Notes under the pieces: model-generated
What the model was told of the DNA's origin: nothing
Seen by the model: only the letters and a program-made list of their open reading frames with translations
The model's database searches: none
Origin: Nguyenibacter vanlangensis
Lineage (GTDB): Bacteria; Pseudomonadota; Alphaproteobacteria; Acetobacterales; Acetobacteraceae
Reading direction: 5' to 3'
Length of the DNA: 64,000 nucleotides
Assembly (NCBI RefSeq): GCF_038719015.1
Contig: NZ_CP152276.1
Span: 3,174,001-3,238,000 of the forward strand
Shown: positions 47,204 through 55,978 of the stretch, piece by piece
Numbering within the stretch: the stretch's first letter is position 1
How the letters are laid out: every line of letters begins with the position of its first letter
Position numbers and translations under genes: made by a program

Positions 47204-47727
47204 GCAACGGACCGGAATCAGGACCAGGGCCTGGATCGGGGCCAGGGCCGGAGCCGGTCACCATCCGCGCGGCCGGCCCCTTCAGCGGCCCCCTGCTGGC
47301 CGGACTGCACGCGGACGCCTTTCCCCCCGCCGAACGCTGGGACGCGCCGGCGATGGAGACGCTGCTGTCCATGCCGGGGGTGGTGGCCGGGCTGGGGTGG
47401 CACCGGGCGGCACCCGTGCCGCGCGGCTTCATCATGGGGCGCGTCGTGGCGGACGAGGCCGAGATCCTGACCCTCGCGGTGGCGGGCGACGCCCGGCGGC
47501 AGGGGCTGGGGCGCGCCCTGCTGGCCTGGCTGGCGGATCAGGCGGTGCAGCGGGGGGTAGCACGGCTGTTCCTCGAGGTCTCGGCGGCCAATCCGGCGGC
47601 GCAGGCGCTGTACCGGGGCGCCGGCTTCGCCGAAATCGGGCGGCGGCGCGCCTATTATCCGGACGGGTCGGACGCCCTGGTCCTGTCGCGCGCGCCCGTG
47701 CCGCATCCGGCGTTCAGCCCGCCTTGA
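47197..47727 (+). CDS. rimI: Ribosomal protein S18-alanine N-acetyltransferase RimI
   Basis: GNAT acetyltransferase that modifies ribosomal protein S18 (and probably others). The 176 residues include ILTLAVAGDARRQGLGRALL (acetyl-CoA motif A), FLEVSAANPAAQALYRGAGF (motif B) and GRRRAYYPDGSDALVLSR. The start is a GTG at 47197 inside tsaB, giving a Gly/Pro-rich start; the frame continues open upstream, so the start is less certain than the core. The tsaB-rimI order is conserved in alphaproteobacteria. Confidence 0.92.
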   Translation: MLGNGPESGPGPGSGPGPEPVTIRAAGPFSGPLLAGLHADAFPPAERWDAPAMETLLSMPGVVAGLGWHRAAPVPRGFIMGRVVADEAEILTLAVAGDARRQGLGRALLAWLADQAVQRGVARLFLEVSAANPAAQALYRGAGFAEIGRRRAYYPDGSDALVLSRAPVPHPAFSPP

Positions 47728-47968
47728 CGATCAGGATCTCATGGATGCCGGCGTCCGGTCCGTCCTGCCCGGTTCCGGTCTCGCCGGCAACGGCGTGGCC
47801 GAGCTGACGCGCGCTCCGCGTCACGTTGTCCAGCGGCACCGCGCCGCGCAGCCGCACCCGCAGCCGCCCGCCCGCCGGCAGCCGGTCCAGTGCCAGGCGG
47901 GTCCGGACGAACGTCATCGGACAGGTCTCGCCGGTAATATCGAGGATGGCGGTTTCACTATCGGTCAC
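47714..47968 (-). CDS. TusA-family sulfurtransferase-like protein
   Basis: A small (84-residue) SirA/TusA-fold protein. ITGETCPMTFVRTRLALDRL shows the Cys-Pro motif, although TusA usually has CPxP; here the second Pro is Thr. It could relay sulfur for thiolation or thio-cofactors, or be a redox regulator. It is convergent with rimI and overlaps its end by 14 bases. Confidence 0.82.
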   Translation of the reverse strand: MTDSETAILDITGETCPMTFVRTRLALDRLPAGGRLRVRLRGAVPLDNVTRSARQLGHAVAGETGTGQDGPDAGIHEILIVKAG

Positions 47969-48006
47969 GGATCACTCCCGGCAGTTCATCTTATTGTTGG
48001 GCGTAG

Positions 48007-48036
48007 TTGCGGCGCGGGCCCGTTCAATTATATAGG
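48007..48036 (+). promoter_or_regulatory. Possible promoter of the mucR-like gene
   Basis: TTGCGG (48007-48012) and TATAGG (48031-48036) are 18 bases apart, about 25 bases before the start. Moderate match; in divergent spacer between the tusA-like gene and this gene. Confidence 0.35.
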
Positions 48037-48061
48037 GACCCGATTGTTTGACTGACGGGAT

Positions 48062-48472
48062 ATGGGTATGGCCCAGGAAATGAACAAAGGCGGCTTGCGG
48101 GATCTGACGGCGCAAATCGCGGCGGCCTATGTCTCGGGCAACGGCGTCGAAGCGGCCTCTCTGCCCGATCTGATCCAGAAGATCTATGCCACTCTCGACG
48201 GGCTGGGCCGCGCCGTGGCCGAGCCCGAGCGGCCGGTTCCGGCCGTGCCGCCGAAGAAATCCGTCTTCCCCGACTACATTATCTGCCTGGAAGACGGCAA
48301 GAAACTGAAAATGTTGAAGCGCCATCTGAAAACCGCCTATAACCTGACCCCGGACGAGTATCGGGAGCGGTGGGGCCTGCCGCACGACTACCCGATGGTG
48401 GCGCCGAACTATGCCAGCCATCGTTCGTCCCTTGCGCGGAAAATCGGACTGGGCACCAAGCGCGAGGATTGA
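48062..48472 (+). CDS. MucR/Ros-type zinc-finger transcriptional regulator
   Basis: Alphaproteobacterial Ros/MucR regulator of 136 residues, a repressor that often controls surface polysaccharides, motility and the cell cycle. The C-terminal half has ICLEDGKKLKMLKRHLK, then LTPDEYRERWGLPHDYPMVAPNYA. The second Cys of the classical Ros zinc site (CLEC) is Asp here (CLED), as in several MucR proteins. A second in-frame ATG two codons in is an alternative start. It precedes fur by 91 bases. Confidence 0.92.
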   Translation: MGMAQEMNKGGLRDLTAQIAAAYVSGNGVEAASLPDLIQKIYATLDGLGRAVAEPERPVPAVPPKKSVFPDYIICLEDGKKLKMLKRHLKTAYNLTPDEYRERWGLPHDYPMVAPNYASHRSSLARKIGLGTKRED

Positions 48473-48535
48473 GAGGGACGCAAGGTGGCGGCACGGGCCC
48501 TATCGAGGGGGAGGCGGTAGCTTCGTTGGACCAGA

Positions 48536-48552
48536 TGTCTGATGTTCGGACA
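48536..48552. promoter_or_regulatory. Imperfect inverted repeat upstream of fur
   Basis: TGTCTGA-TGT-TCGGACA is an inverted repeat (one GU mismatch) ending 11 bases before the fur start, where autoregulation would act. Not a clear match to a known Fur box. Confidence 0.3.
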
Positions 48553-48563
48553 AGGCCGTCGAC

Positions 48564-49076
48564 ATGGTAGCGGCCGGCGACGCCATGGAGTCGCGGATCG
48601 GGCGGATGTGTGTCGAGCGGGGTCTGAAGATGACCGGACAGCGCCGGGTCATCGCCCGCGTCCTGTCCGAGGCCGAGGACCATCCCGACGTCGAGGAACT
48701 CTATCGCCGCGCCGTCGGCCTGGATGCGCGGATTTCGGTCGCCACCGTCTATCGCACCGTCCGCCTGCTGGAAGAGAAGGGCATCCTCGAGCGCCGCGAT
48801 TTCGGCGGCGGCCGGGCGCGTTACGAAGCCACCGAGGAAGGCGACCATTATCACCTGATCGATGTGGACACCGGCAAGGTCGTCGAGTTCGAGGATACGG
48901 AACATGCAGCGCTGATGAAACGTATCGCCGATCGCCTGGGTTTCGACCTGGTCTCCCACCGGCTGGAATTGTTCGCCCGCCGAAAGCCGGCCGCTGCCGC
49001 GCTGGACGGGCCGGCCGTGCCGCGCCCCGCCGCGAAGCAGCCCGCAGCGAAGCAGAAGGATGGATCGTCACGGTGA
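48564..49076 (+). CDS. fur: Fur-family transcriptional regulator
   Basis: Metal-responsive DNA-binding regulator (iron uptake Fur or, in alphaproteobacteria, manganese-type Mur). The 170 residues include the winged helix RISVATVYRTVRLLEEKGIL, HPDVEELYRRA, and GDHYHLIDVDTGKVVEFED with metal-site His/Glu residues. The Ala/Pro/Lys C-terminal tail is variable. ATG 48564 is used; ATG 48585 (MESRIGRMC) fits better with some homologues. Its stop overlaps the next gene's start (GTGA). Fur versus Mur cannot be resolved by eye. Confidence 0.9.
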   Translation: MVAAGDAMESRIGRMCVERGLKMTGQRRVIARVLSEAEDHPDVEELYRRAVGLDARISVATVYRTVRLLEEKGILERRDFGGGRARYEATEEGDHYHLIDVDTGKVVEFEDTEHAALMKRIADRLGFDLVSHRLELFARRKPAAAALDGPAVPRPAAKQPAAKQKDGSSR

Positions 49077-49918
49077 GTATCGAGCAACCCGTCCGGTCCC
49101 TGTCGACCCTGGAGCTTGAACGCAACGGGTTCCCCGAATTGCGGGCGGGCAATCTCGGCGTGCGCATCGCCGCCAACGAGGCCGAGCGCGATGCCGCGCA
49201 GGCGCTGCGCTACCGCGTGTTCTACGACGAAATGGGCGCGCGCCCCGACGAACGGACCCTGCGCACGCGCCGCGACGTCGATGAATTCGACAATGTCGCG
49301 GACCATCTGCTGGTGATCGACCACGCGGTCTCCTCGGGCGCCAAGGGCGTGGTCGGGACCTACCGGCTGATGCAGGGCGAAAACGCGCAGAAAATCGGCC
49401 GGTTCTACAGTTCGGGCGAATATGACCTGTCGCCCCTGACCGAATTTCCCGGCCGGCTGCTCGAGGTCGGGCGATCCTGCGTCGATCCGAATTATCGCGG
49501 CCGCGCGGCGATGCAGTTGCTGTGGCGGGGCATCGCCTCGTACATCTTCCTGCACCGGATCGATGTCCTGTTCGGCTGCGCCAGCCTGCCGGGCATCGAT
49601 CCCGGGCCGCTGAGCGACGAACTGACCTATCTGTACCATAACCACCTGGCGCCTCCGGCCCTGCGCCTGCGCGCGCTGCCGCACCGGCGGGTGGAGATGC
49701 TGCGCACCGACCCCAATACCCTGGACCACCGGCGCTGCCTGGCGCGGCTGCCGCCGCTGATCAAGGGCTATCTGCGGCTGGGGGGCTATGTCGGCGACGG
49801 CGCGGTGGTCGACGACCAGTTCAACACCACCGACGTCGCGGTGATCGTCAAGAGCGAACTGCTGGCGGACAAATATTACCGCCATTACGAACGACGCCTG
49901 CGTGACGCTCTCGATTAG
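49073..49918 (+). CDS. olsB: OlsB-type ornithine-acyl N-acyltransferase / GNAT
   Basis: Probably makes the lyso-ornithine lipid precursor by acylating ornithine from acyl-ACP; ornithine lipids are common in this group. The 281 residues begin at GTG 49073 and carry LRYRVFYDEMGA, FDNVADHLLVID, VVGTYRLM, and LLEVGRSCVDPNYRGRAAMQ (acyl-ACP and GNAT motifs). Its partner OlsA is not visible. It overlaps fur by four bases and lnt by 17. Hemolysin-like annotation is also seen for this family. Confidence 0.87.
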   Translation: MSIEQPVRSLSTLELERNGFPELRAGNLGVRIAANEAERDAAQALRYRVFYDEMGARPDERTLRTRRDVDEFDNVADHLLVIDHAVSSGAKGVVGTYRLMQGENAQKIGRFYSSGEYDLSPLTEFPGRLLEVGRSCVDPNYRGRAAMQLLWRGIASYIFLHRIDVLFGCASLPGIDPGPLSDELTYLYHNHLAPPALRLRALPHRRVEMLRTDPNTLDHRRCLARLPPLIKGYLRLGGYVGDGAVVDDQFNTTDVAVIVKSELLADKYYRHYERRLRDALD

Positions 49919-51509
49919 GGCGATCGAGGATGCGCCCGCGCGCGCGGCCCGGCCGTGGCGCGCGCTGTCGGCCGGCCTGGACGAAGCGGCCGGCTGGCGG
50001 GGCGACCTGCTGATGCTGCTGGCCGGCGCGCTGGGCGCGCTGGCCTTTCCGCCGGTCGATCTGTTCCCGGTGCTGGCGGTCTGTTTCCCCGTCCTGATGC
50101 GCGCGATCGACGGCGCGGCCGGCTGGCGCGGCGCCTGCCGGCGCGGCTTCATGTTCGGGCTGGGGCTGCATACGGCGGGTCTGTACTGGCTGGCCGATGC
50201 GATCCTGGTGCGGGCCGACACGTTCTGGTGGCTGGTGCCTCTGGCGGCCCCCGGCTGCGCGCTGGTGCTGGCGCCCGCCGCCGCCCTGCCGGCCGGGCTG
50301 TGCCGGCTGGCGCCCGCCGGGTGGCGGCGCAACCTGGTCTTTGCCGGGACATGGACCCTGTTCGATATGGGGCGGGTGTTCATCTTCAGCGGTTTCCCGT
50401 GGAATCCGCTGGGCAGCACCTGGGAAATGGCCGGGCTGGCCGGCGACGTGATGATCCAGCCGGCCGCCTGGATCGGCGTCGACGGGCTGACCCTGCTGAC
50501 GGTGCTGCTGGCGCTGCTGCCGCTGGGCGGACGCCGCGCCATGTTGGCGGGACTGGCCGGGCTGGCGGCGTGGGCCGGGCTGGGCGGCGCGCTGCTGGCC
50601 CTGCGCCCGATCCCGCCGGGGCATAATCCGGTCGCCGTGCTGGTGCAGGGCAACGTGCCCGAGACGATGAAGATCTCGCGGCAGGACGATATCGCGGTGT
50701 TCCGGCGCTATCTGGCGCTGACCCGCGCCGGGGTGGCCCAGGCCCAGGTTCAGGCCCTGGCCGATCCGGCGCGGGGCGGCCGGCCCGTGGTCTATGTCTG
50801 GCCCGAAAGCGCCTTTCCCGGCCTGCTGGCGGAAGACGGCCTGGCGCGGCAGATGATCGCCGCGGCCGGCGCCGGCGCGGCGGCGGGCATGATCGGCACG
50901 CTGCGCGGCGACAGCGACGGACGGTGGCGCAACAGCGTGCTCGCGCTGGCCGAACCGGACGGGCATGTGGCCGGCTTGTATGACAAGGCCCACCTGGTGC
51001 CGTTCGGCGAGTACGATCCCTGGCTGCTGCCGTTCCACGTGGTGCCCGGCGCGGGGATGGTGCCGGGGCCCGGGGCGCGGACCTGGCACCTGCCGGGCGT
51101 GTCCCCGGTCGGGCCGCTGATCTGCTACGAGGTCATTTTTTCCGGCCAGGTGGCCGATATCCATGACCGGCCGGACTGGCTGGTGAACGTGACCAACGAC
51201 GCCTGGTACGGCAACACGGCCGGCCCGCGCCAGCATCTGGCCACGGTGCGCATGCGCGCGGTGGAAGAGGGGCTGCCGATCGCCCGCGCGGCCAATACCG
51301 GCATTACGGCCGCGTTCGATGCCCACGGGCACGAACTGGGCCGGCTGGGGTGGAATCGCCAGGGTTTCCTGGTCGTGTCCATCGGCGGCGCGCTGCCGGT
51401 GACGCCGTTCGGCCGCTGGGGCCGCTGGATTCCGGTCATCCTGGCGCTGGGCGTCCTGCTGCCGGCCCTGGCATGGCGCGGCAGGGCGCAGAGACGACGT
51501 CCCGTTTAG
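49902..51509 (+). CDS. lnt: Apolipoprotein N-acyltransferase
   Basis: Adds the third acyl chain to lipoproteins in the inner membrane. The 535 residues have about six membrane segments in the first 230 residues, then a nitrilase domain with the catalytic triad visible as Glu in YVWPESAFPG, Lys in YDKAHLVPFGEY and Cys in PLICYEVIF. A last hydrophobic segment closes the protein. The start is GTG 49902 within olsB. RlpA-like and other lipoproteins in the window are potential clients. Confidence 0.95.
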   Translation: MTLSIRAIEDAPARAARPWRALSAGLDEAAGWRGDLLMLLAGALGALAFPPVDLFPVLAVCFPVLMRAIDGAAGWRGACRRGFMFGLGLHTAGLYWLADAILVRADTFWWLVPLAAPGCALVLAPAAALPAGLCRLAPAGWRRNLVFAGTWTLFDMGRVFIFSGFPWNPLGSTWEMAGLAGDVMIQPAAWIGVDGLTLLTVLLALLPLGGRRAMLAGLAGLAAWAGLGGALLALRPIPPGHNPVAVLVQGNVPETMKISRQDDIAVFRRYLALTRAGVAQAQVQALADPARGGRPVVYVWPESAFPGLLAEDGLARQMIAAAGAGAAAGMIGTLRGDSDGRWRNSVLALAEPDGHVAGLYDKAHLVPFGEYDPWLLPFHVVPGAGMVPGPGARTWHLPGVSPVGPLICYEVIFSGQVADIHDRPDWLVNVTNDAWYGNTAGPRQHLATVRMRAVEEGLPIARAANTGITAAFDAHGHELGRLGWNRQGFLVVSIGGALPVTPFGRWGRWIPVILALGVLLPALAWRGRAQRRRPV

Positions 51510-51858
51510 AGCAGGTCGTGATGAGGTAGGATCACCCCCGTCACGTGACGATGCTTCATAAATACATGAATTCGATGAATTTAATGAAATTCATGCACGA
51601 ATTTTTGAGGCCGGCAGGCGGATCACCGATCCGCGCCGTCGCGCGATCGCCTCGTTCTCGTCATGTTTTCCGCCCAATCTTTTCTATTATAGCCATACCG
51701 TTTCCGGTACGTCTCGTGCCGGCACGGGCCGCGGGATTCTGCCGTTCGTTCATAATGTGATCGGGTATGAAAATTGCGGCCGACGGAGCGATCTTATAAT
51801 AGTTAATCATTCTTTAACGCGGTCGTCGAAAACGCGATCGCATGGGTGGACCACTCTT
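51510..51858. other. AT-rich control region before the XRE regulator
   Basis: A 349-base spacer with an AT-rich island (51550-51610 and 51660-51800). It has GTCACGTGAC (51540-51549), CATGAATT (51565-51572) paired with AATTCATG (51588-51595), and ATGAAT-like units at nine-base spacing. It may carry operators or promoter for the regulator gene. Confidence 0.6.
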
Positions 51859-52317
51859 TTGACCGACAAGCGAGGTTCTGGGCCCAGTCCTGTGGATATC
51901 CATGTTGGCAGTCGGATCCGGTTGCGGCGGACCTTGCTGGGCATGTCACAGGAACGTCTGGGCGATGCGCTGGGGCTGACATTTCAGCAGGTGCAGAAAT
52001 ATGAACGAGGCACCAACCGGGTCAGCGCTTCACGCCTATACGAGTTGACGCATGTGCTGGACGTGCCGGTCAGCTTCTTCTTCGATGGGCTGGAGGGCGC
52101 GACCGCCCCGCGCGGCCTGGCGGCGGGGGGCAATTTTGCCCAGGCGCAGCAATTGTTCGGCGGCCTGTCCGACGGCATGGGCATGCCCGGCAGCGAACTC
52201 ACTCTGTTCTCGCGCCGCGAGGCCGTCGAACTGGTGCGCCTCTATTATCAGATCACCGACCCGGCGGTGCGCCGGCGCGTGCTGAACCTGATCCGGACCA
52301 TGGTCCCCGCGGAATAG
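51859..52317 (+). CDS. XRE-family helix-turn-helix regulator
   Basis: A small (152-residue) DNA-binding protein with a HTH_3 domain (about residues 15-70: GSRIRLRRTLLGMSQERLGD, FQQVQKYERGTNRVSASRLY) and a C-terminal region (ELTLFSRREAVELVRLYYQI, then RRRVLNLIRTM) seen in an alphaproteobacterial family of repressors that includes PraR. TTG 51859 gives MTDKRGSGPSPVDIHVGSRIR; an upstream GTG at 51757 in the same frame would add 34 AT-rich, non-family residues. Regulon unknown. Confidence 0.88.
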   Translation: MTDKRGSGPSPVDIHVGSRIRLRRTLLGMSQERLGDALGLTFQQVQKYERGTNRVSASRLYELTHVLDVPVSFFFDGLEGATAPRGLAAGGNFAQAQQLFGGLSDGMGMPGSELTLFSRREAVELVRLYYQITDPAVRRRVLNLIRTMVPAE

Positions 52318-52345
52318 CCGAAGACGCTGCCTTCGACCCCAATTT

Positions 52346-52410
52346 ATTGATAAACAAATGGTTTCCAAAGGCACCGCCTTTGGCGGGGTCCGGGGCAGAG
52401 CCCCGAAAAA
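52346..52410. repeat. REP-like hairpin-rich intergenic element, copy B
   Basis: Inverted match of copy A (4779-4843) with three differences in 65 bases. It has the CGGGGC-AGA-GCCCCG and AAAGGC-ACC-GCCTTT hairpins, but lacks the second arm of the 13-bp inverted repeat. It lies between the XRE gene and the convergent phosphatase gene. Confidence 0.9.
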
Positions 52411-52426
52411 CCGCGCCCGCCCGCCC

Positions 52427-53089
52427 CTATTCGCGGCGCAGCACCCGGTCGGTGATGAACGAGGACAGGCGGCCGGCGACGAAATCCCGGCGCAGCCTGG
52501 CCTCGTCATATTCCGTGCCGACCCAGTCCAGGAAGGGCAGCCTGCCCTCGGCTTCCGCCTGATAGCGCAGGAAGAACGCATCCAGGATGCCGGTGCGCGA
52601 ACGGCTGAAATGACCGAACCGCCAGGAAAGCTGCCGCAGGGCCTGCGCGGCGGTGCCCCCCTCGAACAGGATGACCAGGCCCGACGCCAGCCCCGCCCGG
52701 TCGGCGCCGGATTTGCAGTGCATCAGCATCGGAAAGTCCAGCGTGCGGTACAGCGCCGCGAAGCGCAGGATGCGGTCGCGATGCGGGGCGCCGCGGCTTT
52801 CGAACGCCATGTCCAGATGGGTCAGCCCGACCCGCGCCGCCGCCGCGCGCGACAGCGCGTCCGACCCGCATTTGCGATGGCCGCGCAGATTGACCAGCGT
52901 CCGCAGGCCGTGGCGCCGCGTCAGCGCGGCCAGCCGGCGCGGGGTGGGGTGGTTGCAGCGATAGACCTTGCCCGGGACGACGGCGGCGAAATTGGTCCAG
53001 GGCAGGCGGAAGATCGCATGATCGACGAACAGGCTGTCGATCCAGGCCCGTCGCCGTTCGGCCGGCGTGGCTAGGGTTCCGTCGAACAA
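52427..53089 (-). CDS. Dual-specificity/tyrosine phosphatase-like protein
   Basis: A 220-residue protein with the HCX5R phosphatase loop MHCKSGADRAGLA (Cys and Arg intact) and a DSP-like scaffold with NFAAVVPGKVYRCNHPT and TLVNLRGHR. Similar proteins are called DSP/tyrosine phosphatases; the substrate is unknown. The frame extends to ATG 53134, but that start lies in the sdhB terminator stem; TTG 53089, with GAGG upstream, is the more likely start. It follows the sdh operon on the same strand. Confidence 0.8.
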   Translation of the reverse strand: MFDGTLATPAERRRAWIDSLFVDHAIFRLPWTNFAAVVPGKVYRCNHPTPRRLAALTRRHGLRTLVNLRGHRKCGSDALSRAAAARVGLTHLDMAFESRGAPHRDRILRFAALYRTLDFPMLMHCKSGADRAGLASGLVILFEGGTAAQALRQLSWRFGHFSRSRTGILDAFFLRYQAEAEGRLPFLDWVGTEYDEARLRRDFVAGRLSSFITDRVLRRE

Positions 53090-53109
53090 GGCGGTCGCTT
53101 TCCTCGGAC

Positions 53110-53142
53110 AAAAAGGGCGCCGGATGTGTCCCATCCGGCGCC
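53110..53142 (-). terminator. Rho-independent terminator of the sdh operon
   Basis: Read on the minus strand, GGCGCCGGATG and CATCCGGCGCC form an 11-bp stem with a five-base loop, followed by five Ts (53114-53110). It lies about 45 bases after the sdhB stop. Confidence 0.88.
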
Positions 53143-53186
53143 TTGTTCGTCAATCTCCCGCGGCGTTCGCGCCGCGCCCGTCCGGG

Positions 53187-53969
53187 TCAGATCTTGCGTT
53201 CCAGTTGCAGGTCCTTGATCCGGGCGATGGCCTTGGCCGGGTTCAGCCCCTTGGGGCAGGTCTGGGTGCAGTTCATGATCGTCCGGCAGGCATACAGCTT
53301 CAGCGGATCCTCCAACGCGTCCAGCCGGTCGCCGGTATGCTCGTCGCGGCTGTCGGCGATCCAGCGATAGGCCGCCAGCAGCGTGGCCGGCCCCAGATAC
53401 CGGTCGCCGTTCCACCAATAGGACGGGCAGGACGTGGTGCAGCAGAAGCACAGGATGCATTCCCACATCCCGTCCAGCTCGGCGCGTTCCGCGACGCTCT
53501 GGCGGCGTTCCGAATCCGGCGGCGGCGCGGTGTCGGATTTCAGCCAGGGCTCGATCGCGCGCAACTGGGCATAGGCGCCGCTCAGGTCGGGGACCAGGTC
53601 CTTGACCACGGGCATGTGCGGCAGCGGATAGATCGAGACCGCGTTCTTCACGTCGCGGATCGGCTTCAGGCACGCCAGCGTGTTCTCGCCGTCGATATTC
53701 ATCGCGCAGGATCCGCAGATCCCCTCGCGGCACGACCGCCGGAAGGTCAGGGTGGGGTCGATGTCGTTCTTGATGTGGATCAGCGCGTCCAGCACCATCG
53801 GGCCGATCGCGTCCAGGTCGATCTCGTACGTATCGACCACCGGATTGGCCCCGTCATCGGGGTTCCAGCGATAGACGCGGAAGGGCTTGACGTTCGTGGC
53901 GCCCGGGGCCGCCGGAAACAGACGGCCCTTTCCGATCTTGCTGTTCCTGGGCAGGCTGAATTCGACCAT
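53187..53969 (-). CDS. sdhB: Succinate dehydrogenase iron-sulfur subunit
   Basis: Carries electrons from SdhA to the quinone site. The 260 residues have a [2Fe-2S] site (CREGICGSC), then the [4Fe-4S]/[3Fe-4S] region [16 protein letters not shown] and [20 protein letters not shown] 53969 is used; an earlier in-frame ATG at 54023 arises from the tandem repeat that follows sdhA. Last gene of sdhCDAB. Confidence 0.97.
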   Translation of the reverse strand: MVEFSLPRNSKIGKGRLFPAAPGATNVKPFRVYRWNPDDGANPVVDTYEIDLDAIGPMVLDALIHIKNDIDPTLTFRRSCREGICGSCAMNIDGENTLACLKPIRDVKNAVSIYPLPHMPVVKDLVPDLSGAYAQLRAIEPWLKSDTAPPPDSERRQSVAERAELDGMWECILCFCCTTSCPSYWWNGDRYLGPATLLAAYRWIADSRDEHTGDRLDALEDPLKLYACRTIMNCTQTCPKGLNPAKAIARIKDLQLERKI

Positions 53970-54004
53970 CGTCTCGTTCCTTTTTCCGCCACGTCGCGTC
54001 GCAG

Positions 54005-54079
54005 AGACGCGCTTTCTTTGCATTTTATGTCGGTAGACGCGCTTTTTTTGAACTTCGCGTCAGTAGACGCGCTTCTTGG
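54005..54079. repeat. 30-bp tandem repeats spanning the sdhA stop and the sdhA-sdhB spacer
   Basis: AGACGCGCTT recurs at 54005, 54035 and 54065, exactly 30 bases apart, with further similarity in between (units end ATGTCGGT and GCGTCAGT). The third copy is the coding end of sdhA (PKKRVY), so two degenerate copies of the sdhA 3' end lie in the spacer. Confidence 0.85.
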
Positions 54080-55871
54080 GTGGAAAGACCTGGACCGCGT
54101 CGGTCAGCGTCTTCATGTGCACGGGGCGATAGGACAGGTCCACGCCGCCCTGGCCGTCCAGATGGGCGACGGTGTGCTTCATCCAGTTCTCGTCGTCGCG
54201 CTCGGGATAGTCGTCATGGGCCTGCGCCCCGCGGCTTTCATGCCGCGCATCGGCGCCGGCCATCGTCACCGTGGCGTTGGCCAGCAGGTTTTCGAATTCC
54301 AGCGCCTCCATCAGGTCGCTGTTCCAGATCAGCGAGCGGTCGGCGACCGACAGGTCGGGCAGGCCGGTCCAGATATCGGCGATCTTCCCGACTCCCTCGG
54401 CCAGGCTCTTGGTATTGCGAAAGACGGCGGCATGCTTCTGCATCGTGCGCTGCAGCGTGTCGCGCATGGCTGCGACACGCGTGCCGCCCTTGGCGAAGCG
54501 CAGCCGGTCCAGCCGGTCCAGCGCCGCCTCGCCCGCCTTGGGCGGCAGCGGCGCGATGCTCTCGGCGGGCCGGATCAGTTCGGCGGCGCGGCGGGCGGCG
54601 GCGCGGCCGAACACCACCAGGTCCAGCAGCGAATTGGTGCCCAGCCGGTTGGCGCCGTGCACCGACACGCACGCGGCCTCGCCCACCGCCATCAGGCCCG
54701 GAACCACCGCGTCGGGGTCGTTCGCGGTGGGACGGATGACCTCGCCGTGATGATTGGTGGGAATGCCGCCCATGTTGTAATGCACGGTCGGCAGCACGGG
54801 CACCGGCTCGCGGGTCACGTCGACCCCGGCGAAGATCCGCGCGGTCTCCGAGATGCCCGGCAGGCGCTCATGCAGCAGGTCGGCGCCCAGATGCTCCAGA
54901 TGCATCAGGATATGGTCGCCATTGGGGCCGCAGCCGCGCCCCTCGTTGATCTCGATGGTCATCGACCGCGACACCACATCGCGTGAGGCCAGGTCCTTGG
55001 CGGTGGGGGCATAGCGTTCCATGAACCGCTCGCCCTCGGAATTGGTCAGGTATCCGCCTTCGCCGCGACAGCCCTCGGTCAGCAGGCAGCCGGCCGGATA
55101 GATGCCGGTCGGGTGGAACTGCACGAATTCCATGTCCTGGGTCGGGACGCCGGCCCGCATCGCCATGCCGCCGCCATCGCCCGTGCAGGTATGGGCCGAG
55201 GTGCAGGATTGATAGGCGCGGCCATAGCCGCCAGTCGCCAGCACCACCGTCTGGGCGCGGAAACGGTGGATGGTGCCGTCCTCCAGGCACCAGGCCATCA
55301 CGCCGCGGCAGGCGCCCTGCGCATCCATGATCAGGTCGAGCGCGAAATATTCGACGAAGAATTCGACGTCGTGCTTCAGGCATTGCTGGTACAGCGTATG
55401 CAGGATCGCATGGCCGGTGCGGTCGGCGGCCGCACAGGCGCGCGGAACCGGGGCCTCGCCGAAATTGCGCATGTGGCCGCCGAAGGGGCGCTGGTAGATC
55501 CTGCCATCCTCGGTGCGCGAGAAGGGCACGCCCAGATGTTCCAGCTCCTGCACGGCGGGCACCGCCTCGCGGCACATATATTCGATGGCGTCCTGGTCGC
55601 CCAGCCAGTCCGACCCCTTGACGGTGTCGTACATGTGCCAGCGCCAGTCATCCTCGGCCATGTTGCCCAGCGCCGCGCCGATGCCGCCCTGGGCGGCGAC
55701 GGTGTGGCTGCGGGTCGGAAAGACCTTGGTGACGCAGGCGGTCTTCAGCCCGGCGGCCCCCATGCCCAGGGTGGCGCGCAGGCCCGAACCGCCGGCGCCG
55801 ACGACGACCACGTCATAGGCGTGATCGACGATCCGATAGGCCCGCGCTGAAGGAAGAGTGATCGCGTTCAT
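54060..55871 (-). CDS. sdhA: Succinate dehydrogenase flavoprotein subunit
   Basis: Oxidises succinate to fumarate at its covalently bound FAD. The 603 residues include the dinucleotide site [27 protein letters not shown] with the FAD-linking His56, and active-site stretches [33 protein letters not shown] and [15 protein letters not shown]. The C-terminus ends KKRVY. ATG 55871 gives [15 protein letters not shown]; the longer frame runs into sdhD and was trimmed. It lies between sdhD and sdhB. Confidence 0.98.
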   Translation of the reverse strand: MNAITLPSARAYRIVDHAYDVVVVGAGGSGLRATLGMGAAGLKTACVTKVFPTRSHTVAAQGGIGAALGNMAEDDWRWHMYDTVKGSDWLGDQDAIEYMCREAVPAVQELEHLGVPFSRTEDGRIYQRPFGGHMRNFGEAPVPRACAAADRTGHAILHTLYQQCLKHDVEFFVEYFALDLIMDAQGACRGVMAWCLEDGTIHRFRAQTVVLATGGYGRAYQSCTSAHTCTGDGGGMAMRAGVPTQDMEFVQFHPTGIYPAGCLLTEGCRGEGGYLTNSEGERFMERYAPTAKDLASRDVVSRSMTIEINEGRGCGPNGDHILMHLEHLGADLLHERLPGISETARIFAGVDVTREPVPVLPTVHYNMGGIPTNHHGEVIRPTANDPDAVVPGLMAVGEAACVSVHGANRLGTNSLLDLVVFGRAAARRAAELIRPAESIAPLPPKAGEAALDRLDRLRFAKGGTRVAAMRDTLQRTMQKHAAVFRNTKSLAEGVGKIADIWTGLPDLSVADRSLIWNSDLMEALEFENLLANATVTMAGADARHESRGAQAHDDYPERDDENWMKHTVAHLDGQGGVDLSYRPVHMKTLTDAVQVFPPKKRVY

Positions 55872-55978
55872 GTCTTGGACGTGTCCCGATGCTGATCCGG
55901 CTCCGGGGCGGCCTGTCGGGCCGCCGGACCGGCACTGTCTTGCGTGTCTTCTGTCGCGGCGGAATGCCGCACGGGCCG

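Noticed and set aside
53090..53134. ATG 53134 as the start of the phosphatase-like gene
   Set aside because: It lies within the stem of the terminator after sdhB; TTG 53089 with a GAGG site is preferred.
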